From G942493375 sp942493375 (GTDB lineage: Bacteria > Armatimonadota > UBA5829), in the NCBI GenBank assembly GCA_942493375.1, contig OW818698.1, positions 4,402,001-4,466,000 of the forward strand: a stretch of 64,000 bases of DNA. Direction: 5' to 3'. Below the pieces are notes generated by a model. The model was not told the DNA's origin, did not search any database, and saw only the letters and a list, made by a program, of their open reading frames with translations. The position numbers were made by a program, and so were the translations under genes. This document shows, in pieces, positions 17,439 through 25,393 of the stretch (position 1 is the first letter of the stretch; each line of letters opens with the position of its first letter).

Positions 17439-18563
17439 CTAATCTTTTGCCTCAACTCTGTTTTTTGAAGAACTGGGGAATCTGATGTTAATAATGAAGC
17501 ATGCGGCCAGGGCGGACAATATGGCGCCCAAAGCAGCATTAATAGTGTTGCGTGGTCCGACTTTTTTCGGATTTGGTCTGGCACGGTCAACTATTTGATA
17601 GTCTCCATCTTCACCTTTCTGGGTGATTTGTGCCAACTGGTATTGCTCTGTAAGCATTTCGAATGTTTTGGAGAGAACGATAATTTTGCGTTGTATGCGA
17701 GCATACTTTGCTGCTACTGCCGGCAACTTGGATAAAGCTTTCCGCAATTCATCACGTTTAGATTGCAGATAATCTCTGCTTGCGATGAGAGAGCGCTGTC
17801 GAACTTCAAGGTCCACGAGTGAGTCCACATCACCTGCATTTTCAAGTTCGCTTGTGACTTTTTTGATTTCTGCTTCAACTGTAAGTATGTCAGTTTCCGA
17901 GGTTCCCAGGCGTTCAATCATCTGTTTGGTCTGTTCATCGATGGAAGCAACATCATTGTGCTCAAGAAAATTCATAAGGGATTTCTCAGCATCATCAAGG
18001 TCTTTTTCCGTCTGTTCCAGGCGTCCCGAGGTATATGATATTTTCTTTTTGGATGTAGTAATTACATATTTACCGAGTAGATCAAGCATTGTATTCGCTA
18101 TATCCGCAGCAAGTTTAGGACTCGTTGTTGTAACTGATATGACTATTCCACCGGTCTTGTTTTCGGCAACGGATGTTATATCTGCCATCTTTAGTAATGC
18201 TTCAGACATAGTTGGGATTTCGTGTGGAAAAAGCAGTTTGTTATGGCGAAGGTCCATTCTATCTATAACAGAAATGCGCATGCTCTGACTCTGCAATAGT
18301 GTTAAAAAGTACGCATTTGAGCTGGAGGCACCTGTGCCCAATGATATAGGCAGACTTTTTAGAAGGCTGGATGCTGTAGAGTTCTGCTGAACATAAATAC
18401 TAGCTTCCGAGCGGTAGATTTTAGGTTGCATCCAGCTTATTGAGAAAGCTGTTATGCCACCCAAAACAAAAACCAGCAGGACTAGTTTCCATCTCAAGAT
18501 AATTGGCCTGACGAAATCCATCAGATCAATTTCGTCATTATTGCCAGTTTGTGGATTACTCAA
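17439..18563 (-). CDS. Wzz-type polysaccharide chain-length / co-polymerase protein
   Basis: An inner-membrane protein controlling the length of an exported polysaccharide. It has two membrane helices, near residues 27-50 and 350-370, with a long coiled-coil external domain between (AEKSLMNFLEHNDVAS onward). The PNPKKVGPRN motif before the last helix is typical of the family. The frame is open to an ATG at 18626, but that ATG is inside a palindromic repeat and has no ribosome site. TTG at 18563, behind AAAGG with about 10 nt spacing, is preferred. No tyrosine-kinase domain is fused and no polysaccharide locus is adjacent, apart from a sugar transferase 8 kb away. Confidence 0.8.
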   Translation of the reverse strand: MSNPQTGNNDEIDLMDFVRPIILRWKLVLLVFVLGGITAFSISWMQPKIYRSEASIYVQQNSTASSLLKSLPISLGTGASSSNAYFLTLLQSQSMRISVIDRMDLRHNKLLFPHEIPTMSEALLKMADITSVAENKTGGIVISVTTTSPKLAADIANTMLDLLGKYVITTSKKKISYTSGRLEQTEKDLDDAEKSLMNFLEHNDVASIDEQTKQMIERLGTSETDILTVEAEIKKVTSELENAGDVDSLVDLEVRQRSLIASRDYLQSKRDELRKALSKLPAVAAKYARIQRKIIVLSKTFEMLTEQYQLAQITQKGEDGDYQIVDRARPNPKKVGPRNTINAALGAILSALAACFIINIRFPSSSKNRVEAKD

Positions 18564-18615
18564 TACCGGTGTACCTTTACTATAGCAATTATAAATCTTC
18601 GGCACTGTCAGGATA

Positions 18616-18723
18616 CTAGCCCGCATGATTCATGATTGACGGTGTAATTGCCTTGCACTTACACTCTCAGCTTTTGTCTCTACTGCCGGACAAAAGCGAA
18701 GCTTGGTGAATAAAGCGGGTTAG
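18616..18723. repeat. 82-bp palindromic element carrying an internal insertion
   Basis: The outer arms (CTAGCCCGCATGATTCATGA and GGTGAATAAAGCGGGTTAG) and the inner CTTTTGTC...GACAAAAG hairpin match the family. A stretch of about 26 bp, starting GGTGTAATTGCC and ending in CTTACACTC, is inserted in the left arm; it has its own GTGTAA/TTACAC inverted ends. Confidence 0.75.
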
Positions 18724-18876
18724 TGTGCCAAAGTACTAAAATCAGACACGGAAAGTGATATACATATGTACTATCGAATTGTAACTGCCTGTCAATCTCC
18801 TTGTCAAGCTACATAGTATTTCTATGACCGATCATTTTAATCCGTATCTATAAGAGCAGGCTCTTGCTTTACAATG

Positions 18877-18995
18877 TAACAGTTCAGAGTTGCGGGAATT
18901 TGTCATCCTGAGGAACGAAGGATCTGCTATTTCCGGATGAAAAGCAGATACTTCGTTCCTCAGGATGACAATGTTCCCATATTACTGAGCTGTTA
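18877..18995. repeat. Long palindromic intergenic repeat, copy 2 (GTCATCCTGAGGAACG)
   Basis: The 28-bp core arms are 18901-18928 and 18943-18970 with one mismatch. The outer arms extend imperfectly to TAACAG and CTGTTA. The left flank matches copy 1 at 7550. The two arms agree better with each other than with copy 1, the sign of a maintained hairpin. Confidence 0.85.
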
Positions 18996-19003
18996 CTTTA
19001 CAA

Positions 19004-19033
19004 TTGACCAGCCCTGTTTTAGAGGAGTATAAT
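19004..19033 (+). promoter_or_regulatory. gyrB promoter
   Basis: TTGACC, an 18-nt spacer, then a perfect TATAAT at 19028-19033. The start point near 19040 leaves a leader of about 145 nt before the gyrB ATG. Confidence 0.75.
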
Positions 19034-19184
19034 GTAGGTGGACAGGTGCGGTTTAATAGATTATTTTCGACACTATCTCACGTTATTTACTACCTGTTCC
19101 GTGTGATAGATACTGTAACAACCTGCATTATGTTTGCGGTTCTTATAGTTGTAGAAAAGCACATCCCTCAGGAGCAAAGACCAC

Positions 19185-21266
19185 ATGCCCGAAGATATGG
19201 ACAATACAATCAACCCCGACCAGAAACCTACCGAAGAGGTTACTGAAGAAGTTGCCAGCGAGATGCATTATGGAGCAGATGACCTTAGAATTCTTGAAGG
19301 TCTTGAAGCCGTAAGAATGCGCCCTGCTATGTATATCGGTGATACCGGCTCGCGCGGATTGCACCACTTGTTCACAGAGGTTATCGATAACAGTATTGAT
19401 GAGCACCTGGCAGGGTACTGTAATAATATTACAGTTATACTGGGTCTCGACGACACTGTAAGTGTAGCCGATGATGGTCGAGGAATTCCAACAGGGATCC
19501 ACTCCGAAGCAGGAGTTTCCGGTGTTGAGGTAGCTCTCACCAAGTTGCATGCAGGTGGAAAGTTCGGTGGAGGCGGTTATAAAGTCTCTGGTGGATTGCA
19601 CGGAGTTGGTGTTTCTTGCGTCAATGCGCTAAGTGAATGGATGGAAGTTAGAGTCTGTCAGGAAAACCAGTGTCACTACCAGCGATTTGTAAGAGGTGTA
19701 CCTGATGCTCCACTAACGGTAATTGGGGCAGCTGAAGGCACAGGTACAACGGTTAAATACTTCGCAGATAGCGAGATATTCTCAGAGATCAAGTACCATC
19801 CGGATATATTTGTTTCACGTATCCGTGAACTTGCGTATCTGAACAAGGGAATCAGCATTACTTTTATAAATGAACAGGCTGAAGATGAAGCTATGCGTAC
19901 CAGAACATTTAAGTATGAAAATGGTATCGCTGAATTTGTTGAATACCTGAATAAGAATAAGAATCCGCTCCACAAAGTTGTTTATTTAAGCAATGAGCGG
20001 GATGAGACTGCTGTTGAAGTAGCTCTTCAGTACAATGAGTCTTATCAGGAGAACATCCTTACATATACGAACAATATCCATACCCAGGAGGGTGGCACTC
20101 ACCTTTCCGGGTTCAAGACAGCTATGACCAGGGTCATCAACAACTACGCCCGTAAGAGCGGTGCACTCAAGGAGAAGGATGTAAATCTTTCCGGTGATGA
20201 TGTCCGTGAGGGAATCGCTGCGATTATCTCAGTGAAAGTCATGCACCCTCAGTTTGAGGGGCAGACTAAGACAAAACTGGGTAATGGCGAAGTTGAAGGC
20301 ATTGTTAACTCGATTGTTGGCGAGAAGTTCCAGGAGTTCCTTGAAGAGAACCCCACTGCCGGCAAGAGGATCGTTGATAAAGCTCTGACATCTCAAAGGG
20401 CACGCGATGCTGCTCGTAAAGCCGCAGATATGGTCAAGCGCCAGAGTGCGATGGAGAACTCTTCACTGCCAGGCAAGCTTGCGGACTGTATCGAGCGTGA
20501 CGCTTCCAAGTGTGAGTTGTTTATAGTGGAAGGCCAGTCAGCTGGTGGTAATGCCAAAGCCGGACGTGATCGCCGATGTCAGGCTATTCTGCCTCTGCGT
20601 GGTAAGATTCTGAATGTTGAAAAGGCCAGAATGGACCGGGCACTGGAAAATGAAGAAATCAAATCTCTGGTAGCTGCGTTGGGTACTGGTATTACTCATG
20701 CTTCAATGGATACCGGTGATGATGAGAATGGCGAACTGGATTTCGGTGAAGAGACGACAAAGAGCGGAAACGGCAAGGGCAACGGTGGACCCACATTTGA
20801 TAAGACCCGGTTGCGCTACGATAAAGTGATTATTATGACTGACGCTGATGTCGACGGAAGCCACATCAGAACGCTGCTTCTGACGTTCTTCTACCGTTAT
20901 ATGAAACCATTGGTGGATGAAGGTCATATATACATAGCCCAGCCTCCTTTCTATCGTATTAAGATGGGAAAAGACAAGATTTTCTATGCCAAGAATGATG
21001 AGGAGTTAGAGAGCCTTACCAAGGGACTTGGACACAAGAAAGATCTGACTGTTACCCGGTTTAAGGGACTTGGAGAGATGAATGCTGAGGACCTGGCAGA
21101 CACAACAATGAACCAGGAAGCAAGAAGCATCGCCCAGGTAACCGTTGAGGATGCGATTGATGCGGACGAGATGTTCACCGTGCTTTTAGGTGATGATGTG
21201 GATCCGCGAAAGAAGTTTATCGAAGCGCATGCAAAGGAAGTTACGAACGTAGACTGGCATGCCTGA
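19185..21266 (+). CDS. gyrB: DNA gyrase subunit B
   Basis: The ATPase and cleavage-reunion partner of GyrA that introduces negative supercoils. The GHKL ATPase domain (about residues 35-250) shows EVIDNSIDE, DDGRGIP and GGLHGVGVS. The TOPRIM domain shows FIVEGQSAGG, PLRGKILNVEKA and MTDADVDGSHI. The usual EGDSAGG carries Gln for Asp. An acidic, glycine-rich insertion of about 40 residues lies between the two TOPRIM motifs. AGGAG lies 10 nt upstream of ATG. The neighbours are not the usual recF or gyrA; the gene overlaps the MFS gene downstream. ParE is the alternative, but the C-terminal tail favours GyrB. Confidence 0.94.
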   Translation: MPEDMDNTINPDQKPTEEVTEEVASEMHYGADDLRILEGLEAVRMRPAMYIGDTGSRGLHHLFTEVIDNSIDEHLAGYCNNITVILGLDDTVSVADDGRGIPTGIHSEAGVSGVEVALTKLHAGGKFGGGGYKVSGGLHGVGVSCVNALSEWMEVRVCQENQCHYQRFVRGVPDAPLTVIGAAEGTGTTVKYFADSEIFSEIKYHPDIFVSRIRELAYLNKGISITFINEQAEDEAMRTRTFKYENGIAEFVEYLNKNKNPLHKVVYLSNERDETAVEVALQYNESYQENILTYTNNIHTQEGGTHLSGFKTAMTRVINNYARKSGALKEKDVNLSGDDVREGIAAIISVKVMHPQFEGQTKTKLGNGEVEGIVNSIVGEKFQEFLEENPTAGKRIVDKALTSQRARDAARKAADMVKRQSAMENSSLPGKLADCIERDASKCELFIVEGQSAGGNAKAGRDRRCQAILPLRGKILNVEKARMDRALENEEIKSLVAALGTGITHASMDTGDDENGELDFGEETTKSGNGKGNGGPTFDKTRLRYDKVIIMTDADVDGSHIRTLLLTFFYRYMKPLVDEGHIYIAQPPFYRIKMGKDKIFYAKNDEELESLTKGLGHKKDLTVTRFKGLGEMNAEDLADTTMNQEARSIAQVTVEDAIDADEMFTVLLGDDVDPRKKFIEAHAKEVTNVDWHA

Positions 21267-22533
21267 CGACGACACTACGAGCAGGAGCCCGAGACCACGC
21301 CTCGGGCTCCCTCGTGCACTCTCCTCTCTAAAACACCGCGACTATGCTCTTTTTGCCTCCGGTCAATTGATTTCCCTCTCCGGCAGCTGGATGCAAAGCA
21401 CAGCTCAGGGATATTTGGTTTACCACCTCACCAAATCCGCAATATACTTAGGGCTGGTTGCTGCAATGACGACCATACCCGTGTTGATTTTAACTCTCCC
21501 TGCGGGATCCCTTGCTGATCGTTGGCCCAAGCGAAAACTGCTGCTGGTTACTCAGACTATCCTGCTTATTCAGGCACTCGTACTTGGAATACTGGATGCT
21601 ACCGGAGCTATACGACCCTGGCACTTGCTTATACTGGCACTGGTGTCCGGGACAGCTATGGCTATGGACGCACCAGCCAGACAGTCTTTCACTTATGACC
21701 TTGTGGGCAAAGAGGACCTTCTCAACGGAGTAGCGCTCAATTCCGGGATATTTAACTTCACCAGGATTATTGGGCCGAGTGCCGCTGGTTTGGTTATAGC
21801 TGTGTATGGGACTCATATTTGTTTTTTACTGAACGCATTGAGCTATGTTGCCGCTTTAGTCGCCTTGATTATGATGCGAAATGTGCCAACAACGGGCCAT
21901 GGCCGTAAAGACCCTATCATCAAGCAGACAATGGAAGGGCTGCGTTACTCTGTGTCCAATGTGCTGACACGGGAATTGCTTATCTTGACTGCGGTTGTCA
22001 GCGTTTTCTGTATGCAGTATCAAGTGTTAATGCCAGCATATGCCAGAAAGGACCTGGGTCTGGATGCAAAGGGCCTGGGAGCATTAATGTCTGCTGCTGG
22101 AATCGGTGCACTGCTTGGAGCCAGTATTGTAGCGACGGCAGGTGGCAAAATACGGAGTTCTACAGTCATTATATGCGGTATGTTTGTGATGCCATTAGGG
22201 TTGTGGGGAGCGACCGCATCGCATTCACTTCATTTTTCTATGTTTTGTATTGCTGTAATCGGTCTAGGTATGATGTCATTTATGGCTGTATCTAACAGTA
22301 TAATACTGATGGACGCTCCGGAAGATATGAAAGGCCGCATTATGGCTATAAGGACTCTGGTATTTATGGGACTGTCTCCGCTTATGGGTTCTATGCTACT
22401 AGGATGGATTGCCCAGTCATATTCAGTAAGTGCAGCAATGCGTCTTGGAGCGATCGCATGTGCCATAGCTGCATTTGCTCTTCTTGTCAGGAGCCGTAAG
22501 CTGTTTCGCACTGCAGAAGACAAACCCGCATGA
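21259..22533 (+). CDS. MFS transporter, probable drug or metabolite exporter
   Basis: A 424-residue inner-membrane protein with about 12 helices. It resembles the MFS_3/EntS group (RDYALFASGQLISLSGSWMQ, GSLADRWPKRKLLL, ARQSFTYDLVGKEDLLNGVAL). The start ATG overlaps the gyrB 3' end by 8 bp, so the two are translated from one message. A strong inverted repeat follows. The substrate cannot be predicted. Confidence 0.88.
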   Translation: MPDDDTTSRSPRPRLGLPRALSSLKHRDYALFASGQLISLSGSWMQSTAQGYLVYHLTKSAIYLGLVAAMTTIPVLILTLPAGSLADRWPKRKLLLVTQTILLIQALVLGILDATGAIRPWHLLILALVSGTAMAMDAPARQSFTYDLVGKEDLLNGVALNSGIFNFTRIIGPSAAGLVIAVYGTHICFLLNALSYVAALVALIMMRNVPTTGHGRKDPIIKQTMEGLRYSVSNVLTRELLILTAVVSVFCMQYQVLMPAYARKDLGLDAKGLGALMSAAGIGALLGASIVATAGGKIRSSTVIICGMFVMPLGLWGATASHSLHFSMFCIAVIGLGMMSFMAVSNSIILMDAPEDMKGRIMAIRTLVFMGLSPLMGSMLLGWIAQSYSVSAAMRLGAIACAIAAFALLVRSRKLFRTAEDKPA

Positions 22534-22583
22534 GTGAGGAAGAAAATCAAGGATAACAGGCAACTACTGCTAATTGAAGTCTT

Positions 22584-22633
22584 GCAGTAAATGATTCAGG
22601 ATCTACTCTTATAGATCCTGAATCATTTACTGC
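22584..22633. terminator. 22-bp perfect hairpin between convergent genes
   Basis: GCAGTAAATGATTCAGG... pairs with its perfect complement across a 6-nt loop (22584-22605 with 22612-22633). It lies between the MFS gene and the convergent kinase-like gene and probably ends both transcripts, though neither side has a long T tract. Confidence 0.65.
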
Positions 22634-22652
22634 GTTAACGGCATGGAGCGGC

Positions 22653-23384
22653 TTATATGCCTATAGCTACTTTTACTCGATTGTCAGTTTCAGATTTCTG
22701 AAGTTCCTTGAAATGTCTGCATCTGTCTACGATGGCTGCTTTGATTATTTCTGCAGCTCCATCATTACTGAGTCTATCCATCCAAAGAGTCACATCGTAT
22801 GCAGCATTTGCAATCTTTTCTTTACCAAAGGTTTGTGTTAGATAATGCATGCGTTCTTTGTCGGATAGTCTGATTTTAGCCTCAGCCTGTGACTCAGAAA
22901 GCTCCTCAAAAGTAATCATATTCTTTACCCGGAATCCAAATGAGGCATCAATCCTGATGTGAAGAGCATCCGGAAGCAAAAAATTAGCACCTCTACCGAG
23001 TATGATAGCATTTCCTAATTTGGCAATAGCGTGTATTGCGTGAGAAAGGTGTTTGGGGTAAATGAAGCCTCCTAGTTCGGTATCTCCAAATGCTGCTCTG
23101 GCAAACACTTCAAATTCGGAAATTGCCTTCTCATCAAACGTCTCAGCTACTCTTTGTGAAACATCGCCTTCCTGGATTATATAGTCCAGCAATTCCTTCC
23201 CCCACATACTCAAGCCAAGGTCTGTAGCAACTTTCTGTGCAACGACTCGGGCTCCACTGCCCATTGTTCTGGAAATTGTAATAATGGTGGTTTTGCACAC
23301 ACTACCATTTTCGATACGTTTTTGCGAGGCTAGTTGAGATTTACGTATCTGTTCGTTAACTATCTGCTCTATGAACTTTGACAT
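22653..23384 (-). CDS. Cytidylate-kinase-like family protein
   Basis: A 243-residue protein of the Cytidylate_kin2 group, P-loop nucleotide kinases of uncertain substrate. The N-terminal 40 residues are helical and charged. The P-loop-like segment is ITISRTMGSGARVVAQKVA, followed by GKELLDYI and LGRGANFLL. ATG at 23384 with GGGGGTG upstream is preferred over the GTG three codons earlier. A TTGAAT-N16-TATAAT promoter lies at 23447-23420. It is not the housekeeping Cmk. Confidence 0.75.
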   Translation of the reverse strand: MSKFIEQIVNEQIRKSQLASQKRIENGSVCKTTIITISRTMGSGARVVAQKVATDLGLSMWGKELLDYIIQEGDVSQRVAETFDEKAISEFEVFARAAFGDTELGGFIYPKHLSHAIHAIAKLGNAIILGRGANFLLPDALHIRIDASFGFRVKNMITFEELSESQAEAKIRLSDKERMHYLTQTFGKEKIANAAYDVTLWMDRLSNDGAAEIIKAAIVDRCRHFKELQKSETDNRVKVAIGI

Positions 23385-23620
23385 AACGGTCACCCCCTGC
23401 CTAAAGTCCTAATACCTGTATTATATCGCATTTATGCAGGCATTCAATCAGGAATCTTCGGTATATTGCAATAAACCGAAGATATTGTCAGTATTGAAAA
23501 TACAAAACTATGCCAATATGATAAGTCATGTGGACATATTGTGTAGATATAATAGCGATTTACATTGTTTTATATACGATATGAGATTTACAGTTCAACA
23601 ATCACATCAGTCTACTTAAC

Positions 23621-23650
23621 TTGACATCACCCCCCTTGGAACATTAGTAT
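23621..23650 (+). promoter_or_regulatory. Candidate melA promoter
   Basis: TTGACA at 23621-23626, an 18-nt spacer and TAGTAT at 23645-23650. It would give a leader of about 165 nt that includes the palindrome at 23695. Confidence 0.5.
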
Positions 23651-23694
23651 ATGGGTTGTGCCGTGTGCGATTTGCGGGTTTTCCAGCAACTCAA

Positions 23695-23712
23695 ATTCTG
23701 TTGAAACAGAAT
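23695..23712. promoter_or_regulatory. 18-bp palindrome, candidate operator for melA
   Basis: ATTCTGTT-GA-AACAGAAT is a perfect palindrome with 8-bp arms. It lies downstream of one TTGACA promoter and 20 bp upstream of a second TTGACA, a good place for a repressor. The cognate regulator is not known. Confidence 0.4.
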
Positions 23713-23821
23713 GTATATAGTACCCGGTATCATTGACAGTTGTCGCCAATCTGGTATGTATGTTGGAACCAGGTTCATCCTCCAGCATACAACCTCAAAC
23801 ATCTAATTCAGGAGATATTGT

Positions 23822-25144
23822 ATGAAGAAGATTACATTTATCGGGGCAGGCAGTTTCGGATTTACGAGAGGACTTGTTCGTGATATCCTGACATTTCCAG
23901 CGTTCAGTGACGCACACATTTGCCTTATGGATATCGATCAGGAGCGCCTTGATTTCATCAAAAAAGGAATTGACCGCATAGTAGAAGCGGGCAAATATCC
24001 TGCAAAAGTGACTGCTACAACAAACCGCGCTGAGGCTCTTGCTGGCGCTGACGGCGTAGTCTGCACAATTCTGCAGGGTGGAGTCGAGGTATTCAGAACA
24101 GATATCGAGATTCCTAAGAAATATGGAGTCGACATAAATATAGGAGACACCCGTGGACCATCGGGAATCTTCCGCGCGCTGCGAACCATCCCGGTAATGA
24201 TTGATATCTGCAAGGATATTGAAAAGTATTGCCCGGATGCGATTTTCCTAAACTATACCAACCCGATGGCTATGCTATGCCGAGCAATGCAGGGCGAGTC
24301 TAAAGTGCAGGTTACCGGACTCTGTCACAGTGTCCAGGGAACCGCCATGCAGCTTGCTAACTGGATAGGCGCTGACATGAAGGATGTCACATTCCTCAGT
24401 GCTGGAATCAACCACCAGGCATGGTTTATTGATTATAAAGTAAATGGTGTGGATGCTTACCCAAGGATCTTCGAAGCCATCACCACAAAACCCGAGATAT
24501 ACAATGAAGAGCAGGTCCGCAATGAGATGTATCTGCATCTTGGTTACTATGTCACAGAGTCCAGCGGGCATAACTCAGAATACAATTCCTGGTTCCGCAA
24601 ACGGCCTGACCTGATTGAGAAATATTGCACCCACGGTACCGGCTGGAATCCCGGAAAGTATGGATATATTGTAGATGCTTACCTGGATGTTGCAAAGACC
24701 TGGAGAGACAATATCAAGGACGAATTAGAGAAACCAGTTGAGCTCGCAAGGGGTCTTGAGTATGCAGCCAGCATCTTCAACGCAACTAAGGGCGATGGAA
24801 CTCTCTATGAATTCAACGGCAACGTCCGTAACTTTGGTCTGATAGACAACCTTCCTGAAGGCTGTTGTGTAGAAGTGCCTGTAATGGCGTCCAAACGTGG
24901 ATTCAATCCGATGCATGTTGGACCACTTCCGGCACAGCTTGCAGTTTTGAACAATATCAGTGCTCGTTGTGAGGAACTTGCAGTTGAGGGTGCTATTGAA
25001 GGCGACCCGATGAAAGTTTTCCATGCAGTTCTCTTCGATCCCCTGACCAGTGCTGTACTCAGTATGGCTGAGACTAAGTCAATGGTCAAAGAGATGCTTG
25101 AAGTCAACAAAGACTTCCTACCTCACTTCAAACATCTTGATTAA
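23822..25144 (+). CDS. melA: GH4 alpha-galactosidase
   Basis: A 440-residue cytoplasmic enzyme that hydrolyses alpha-galactosides such as melibiose by the NAD- and Mn-dependent redox mechanism of family GH4. The Rossmann motif ITFIGAGSFGF is at the N-terminus. LNYTNPMAM and GLCHSVQGTA carry the metal-binding and alpha-galactosidase-specific residues, and AGINHQAWF and LGYYVTESSGH follow. Length and motifs match E. coli MelA closely. AGGAGA lies 6 nt before ATG. A strong terminator follows, so it is a single-gene unit. Confidence 0.93.
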   Translation: MKKITFIGAGSFGFTRGLVRDILTFPAFSDAHICLMDIDQERLDFIKKGIDRIVEAGKYPAKVTATTNRAEALAGADGVVCTILQGGVEVFRTDIEIPKKYGVDINIGDTRGPSGIFRALRTIPVMIDICKDIEKYCPDAIFLNYTNPMAMLCRAMQGESKVQVTGLCHSVQGTAMQLANWIGADMKDVTFLSAGINHQAWFIDYKVNGVDAYPRIFEAITTKPEIYNEEQVRNEMYLHLGYYVTESSGHNSEYNSWFRKRPDLIEKYCTHGTGWNPGKYGYIVDAYLDVAKTWRDNIKDELEKPVELARGLEYAASIFNATKGDGTLYEFNGNVRNFGLIDNLPEGCCVEVPVMASKRGFNPMHVGPLPAQLAVLNNISARCEELAVEGAIEGDPMKVFHAVLFDPLTSAVLSMAETKSMVKEMLEVNKDFLPHFKHLD

Positions 25145-25166
25145 TCTCAAGTAGAAACAGTTGCGT

Positions 25167-25207
25167 AAAAGAGGTGCATTGGTTGTCTGACTATTGCACC
25201 TCTTTTT
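25167..25207 (+). terminator. Rho-independent terminator of melA
   Basis: AAAAGAGGTGCA pairs with TGCACCTCTTTT across a 16-nt loop and ends in a run of five T. It begins 23 bp after the melA stop codon. The upstream A run would also let it work in the other direction. Confidence 0.88.
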
Positions 25208-25232
25208 CATGTCTCCTCTGTTCAGTGTTCAA

Positions 25233-25262
25233 TTGACAGGCAAGTTGAAGTGACTATATACT
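25233..25262 (+). promoter_or_regulatory. Promoter of the cation-efflux gene
   Basis: TTGACA at 25233-25238, followed by TATATA (16-nt spacer) or TATACT (18-nt spacer). Transcription should begin near 25268, exactly where the GC-rich leader starts. Confidence 0.7.
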
Positions 25263-25267
25263 GTAAT

Positions 25268-25376
25268 TGAAGATCAGGCGGCCCGGGAGAAATCGGGTGC
25301 GGCTGGGCCTGAAACATAGGCAGCAGGATATACAAGCCCTGTAGGACTTACATCATAGCCCCGCGGGGCTTTTCGC
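25268..25376 (+). promoter_or_regulatory. Structured leader RNA with terminal hairpin, candidate metal riboswitch
   Basis: The leader is much richer in GC than its flanks. Possible stems are CCCG/CGGG (25282-25297) and GCCT/AGGC (25307-25321). Purine-rich junctions GCGGCTGGG and GGCAGCAGG are followed by GGAC. It ends in AGCCCC/GGGGCT plus TTTT (25357-25373), an intrinsic terminator 20 bp before the start codon. AAGCCC at 25334-25339 could pair with GGGCTT and melt that hairpin. The junction pattern and the cation-efflux gene downstream recall the NiCo (czcD) riboswitch class, from memory of its motif. A transcription-attenuating leader is well supported; the class is a guess. Confidence 0.5.
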
Positions 25377-25393
25377 ACACTTGGGGGTGGATA

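Larger units (their letters stand above)
18564..19184. other. Divergent gap between the Wzz gene and gyrB, with repeats
   Basis: A 621-bp region. It contains the expanded 82-bp-type palindrome (18616-18723), a GTCATCCTGAGGAACG palindrome (18877-18995), the gyrB promoter (19004-19033) and a gyrB leader of about 145 nt. No coding sequence is evident. A promoter for the Wzz gene was not found. Confidence 0.6.
23385..23821. other. Divergent control region between the kinase-like gene and melA
   Basis: A 437-bp region. The minus-strand promoter of the kinase-like gene is near 23420-23447. On the plus strand are a TTGACA-N18-TAGTAT promoter (23621-23650), an 18-bp palindrome (23695-23712) and a second TTGACA at 23733-23738 with a weak TATGTA 16 nt later. 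No coding sequence is evident. Confidence 0.55.

Noticed and set aside
18564..18626. Longer Wzz protein starting inside the palindromic repeat
   Set aside because: There is no ribosome site and the extra residues come from the repeat end; TTG at 18563 has a ribosome site.
19143..19601. Open frames opposite the start of gyrB
   Set aside because: They overlap a clear conserved gene on the other strand and have no ribosome site or recognisable motif.
25268..25350. Possible tRNA in the GC-rich leader before the cation exporter
   Set aside because: The length is about right, but there is no acceptor stem pairing, no TTCGA-type T loop and no plausible anticodon arm. The stretch ends in a terminator hairpin before a start codon, so a leader RNA fits better.
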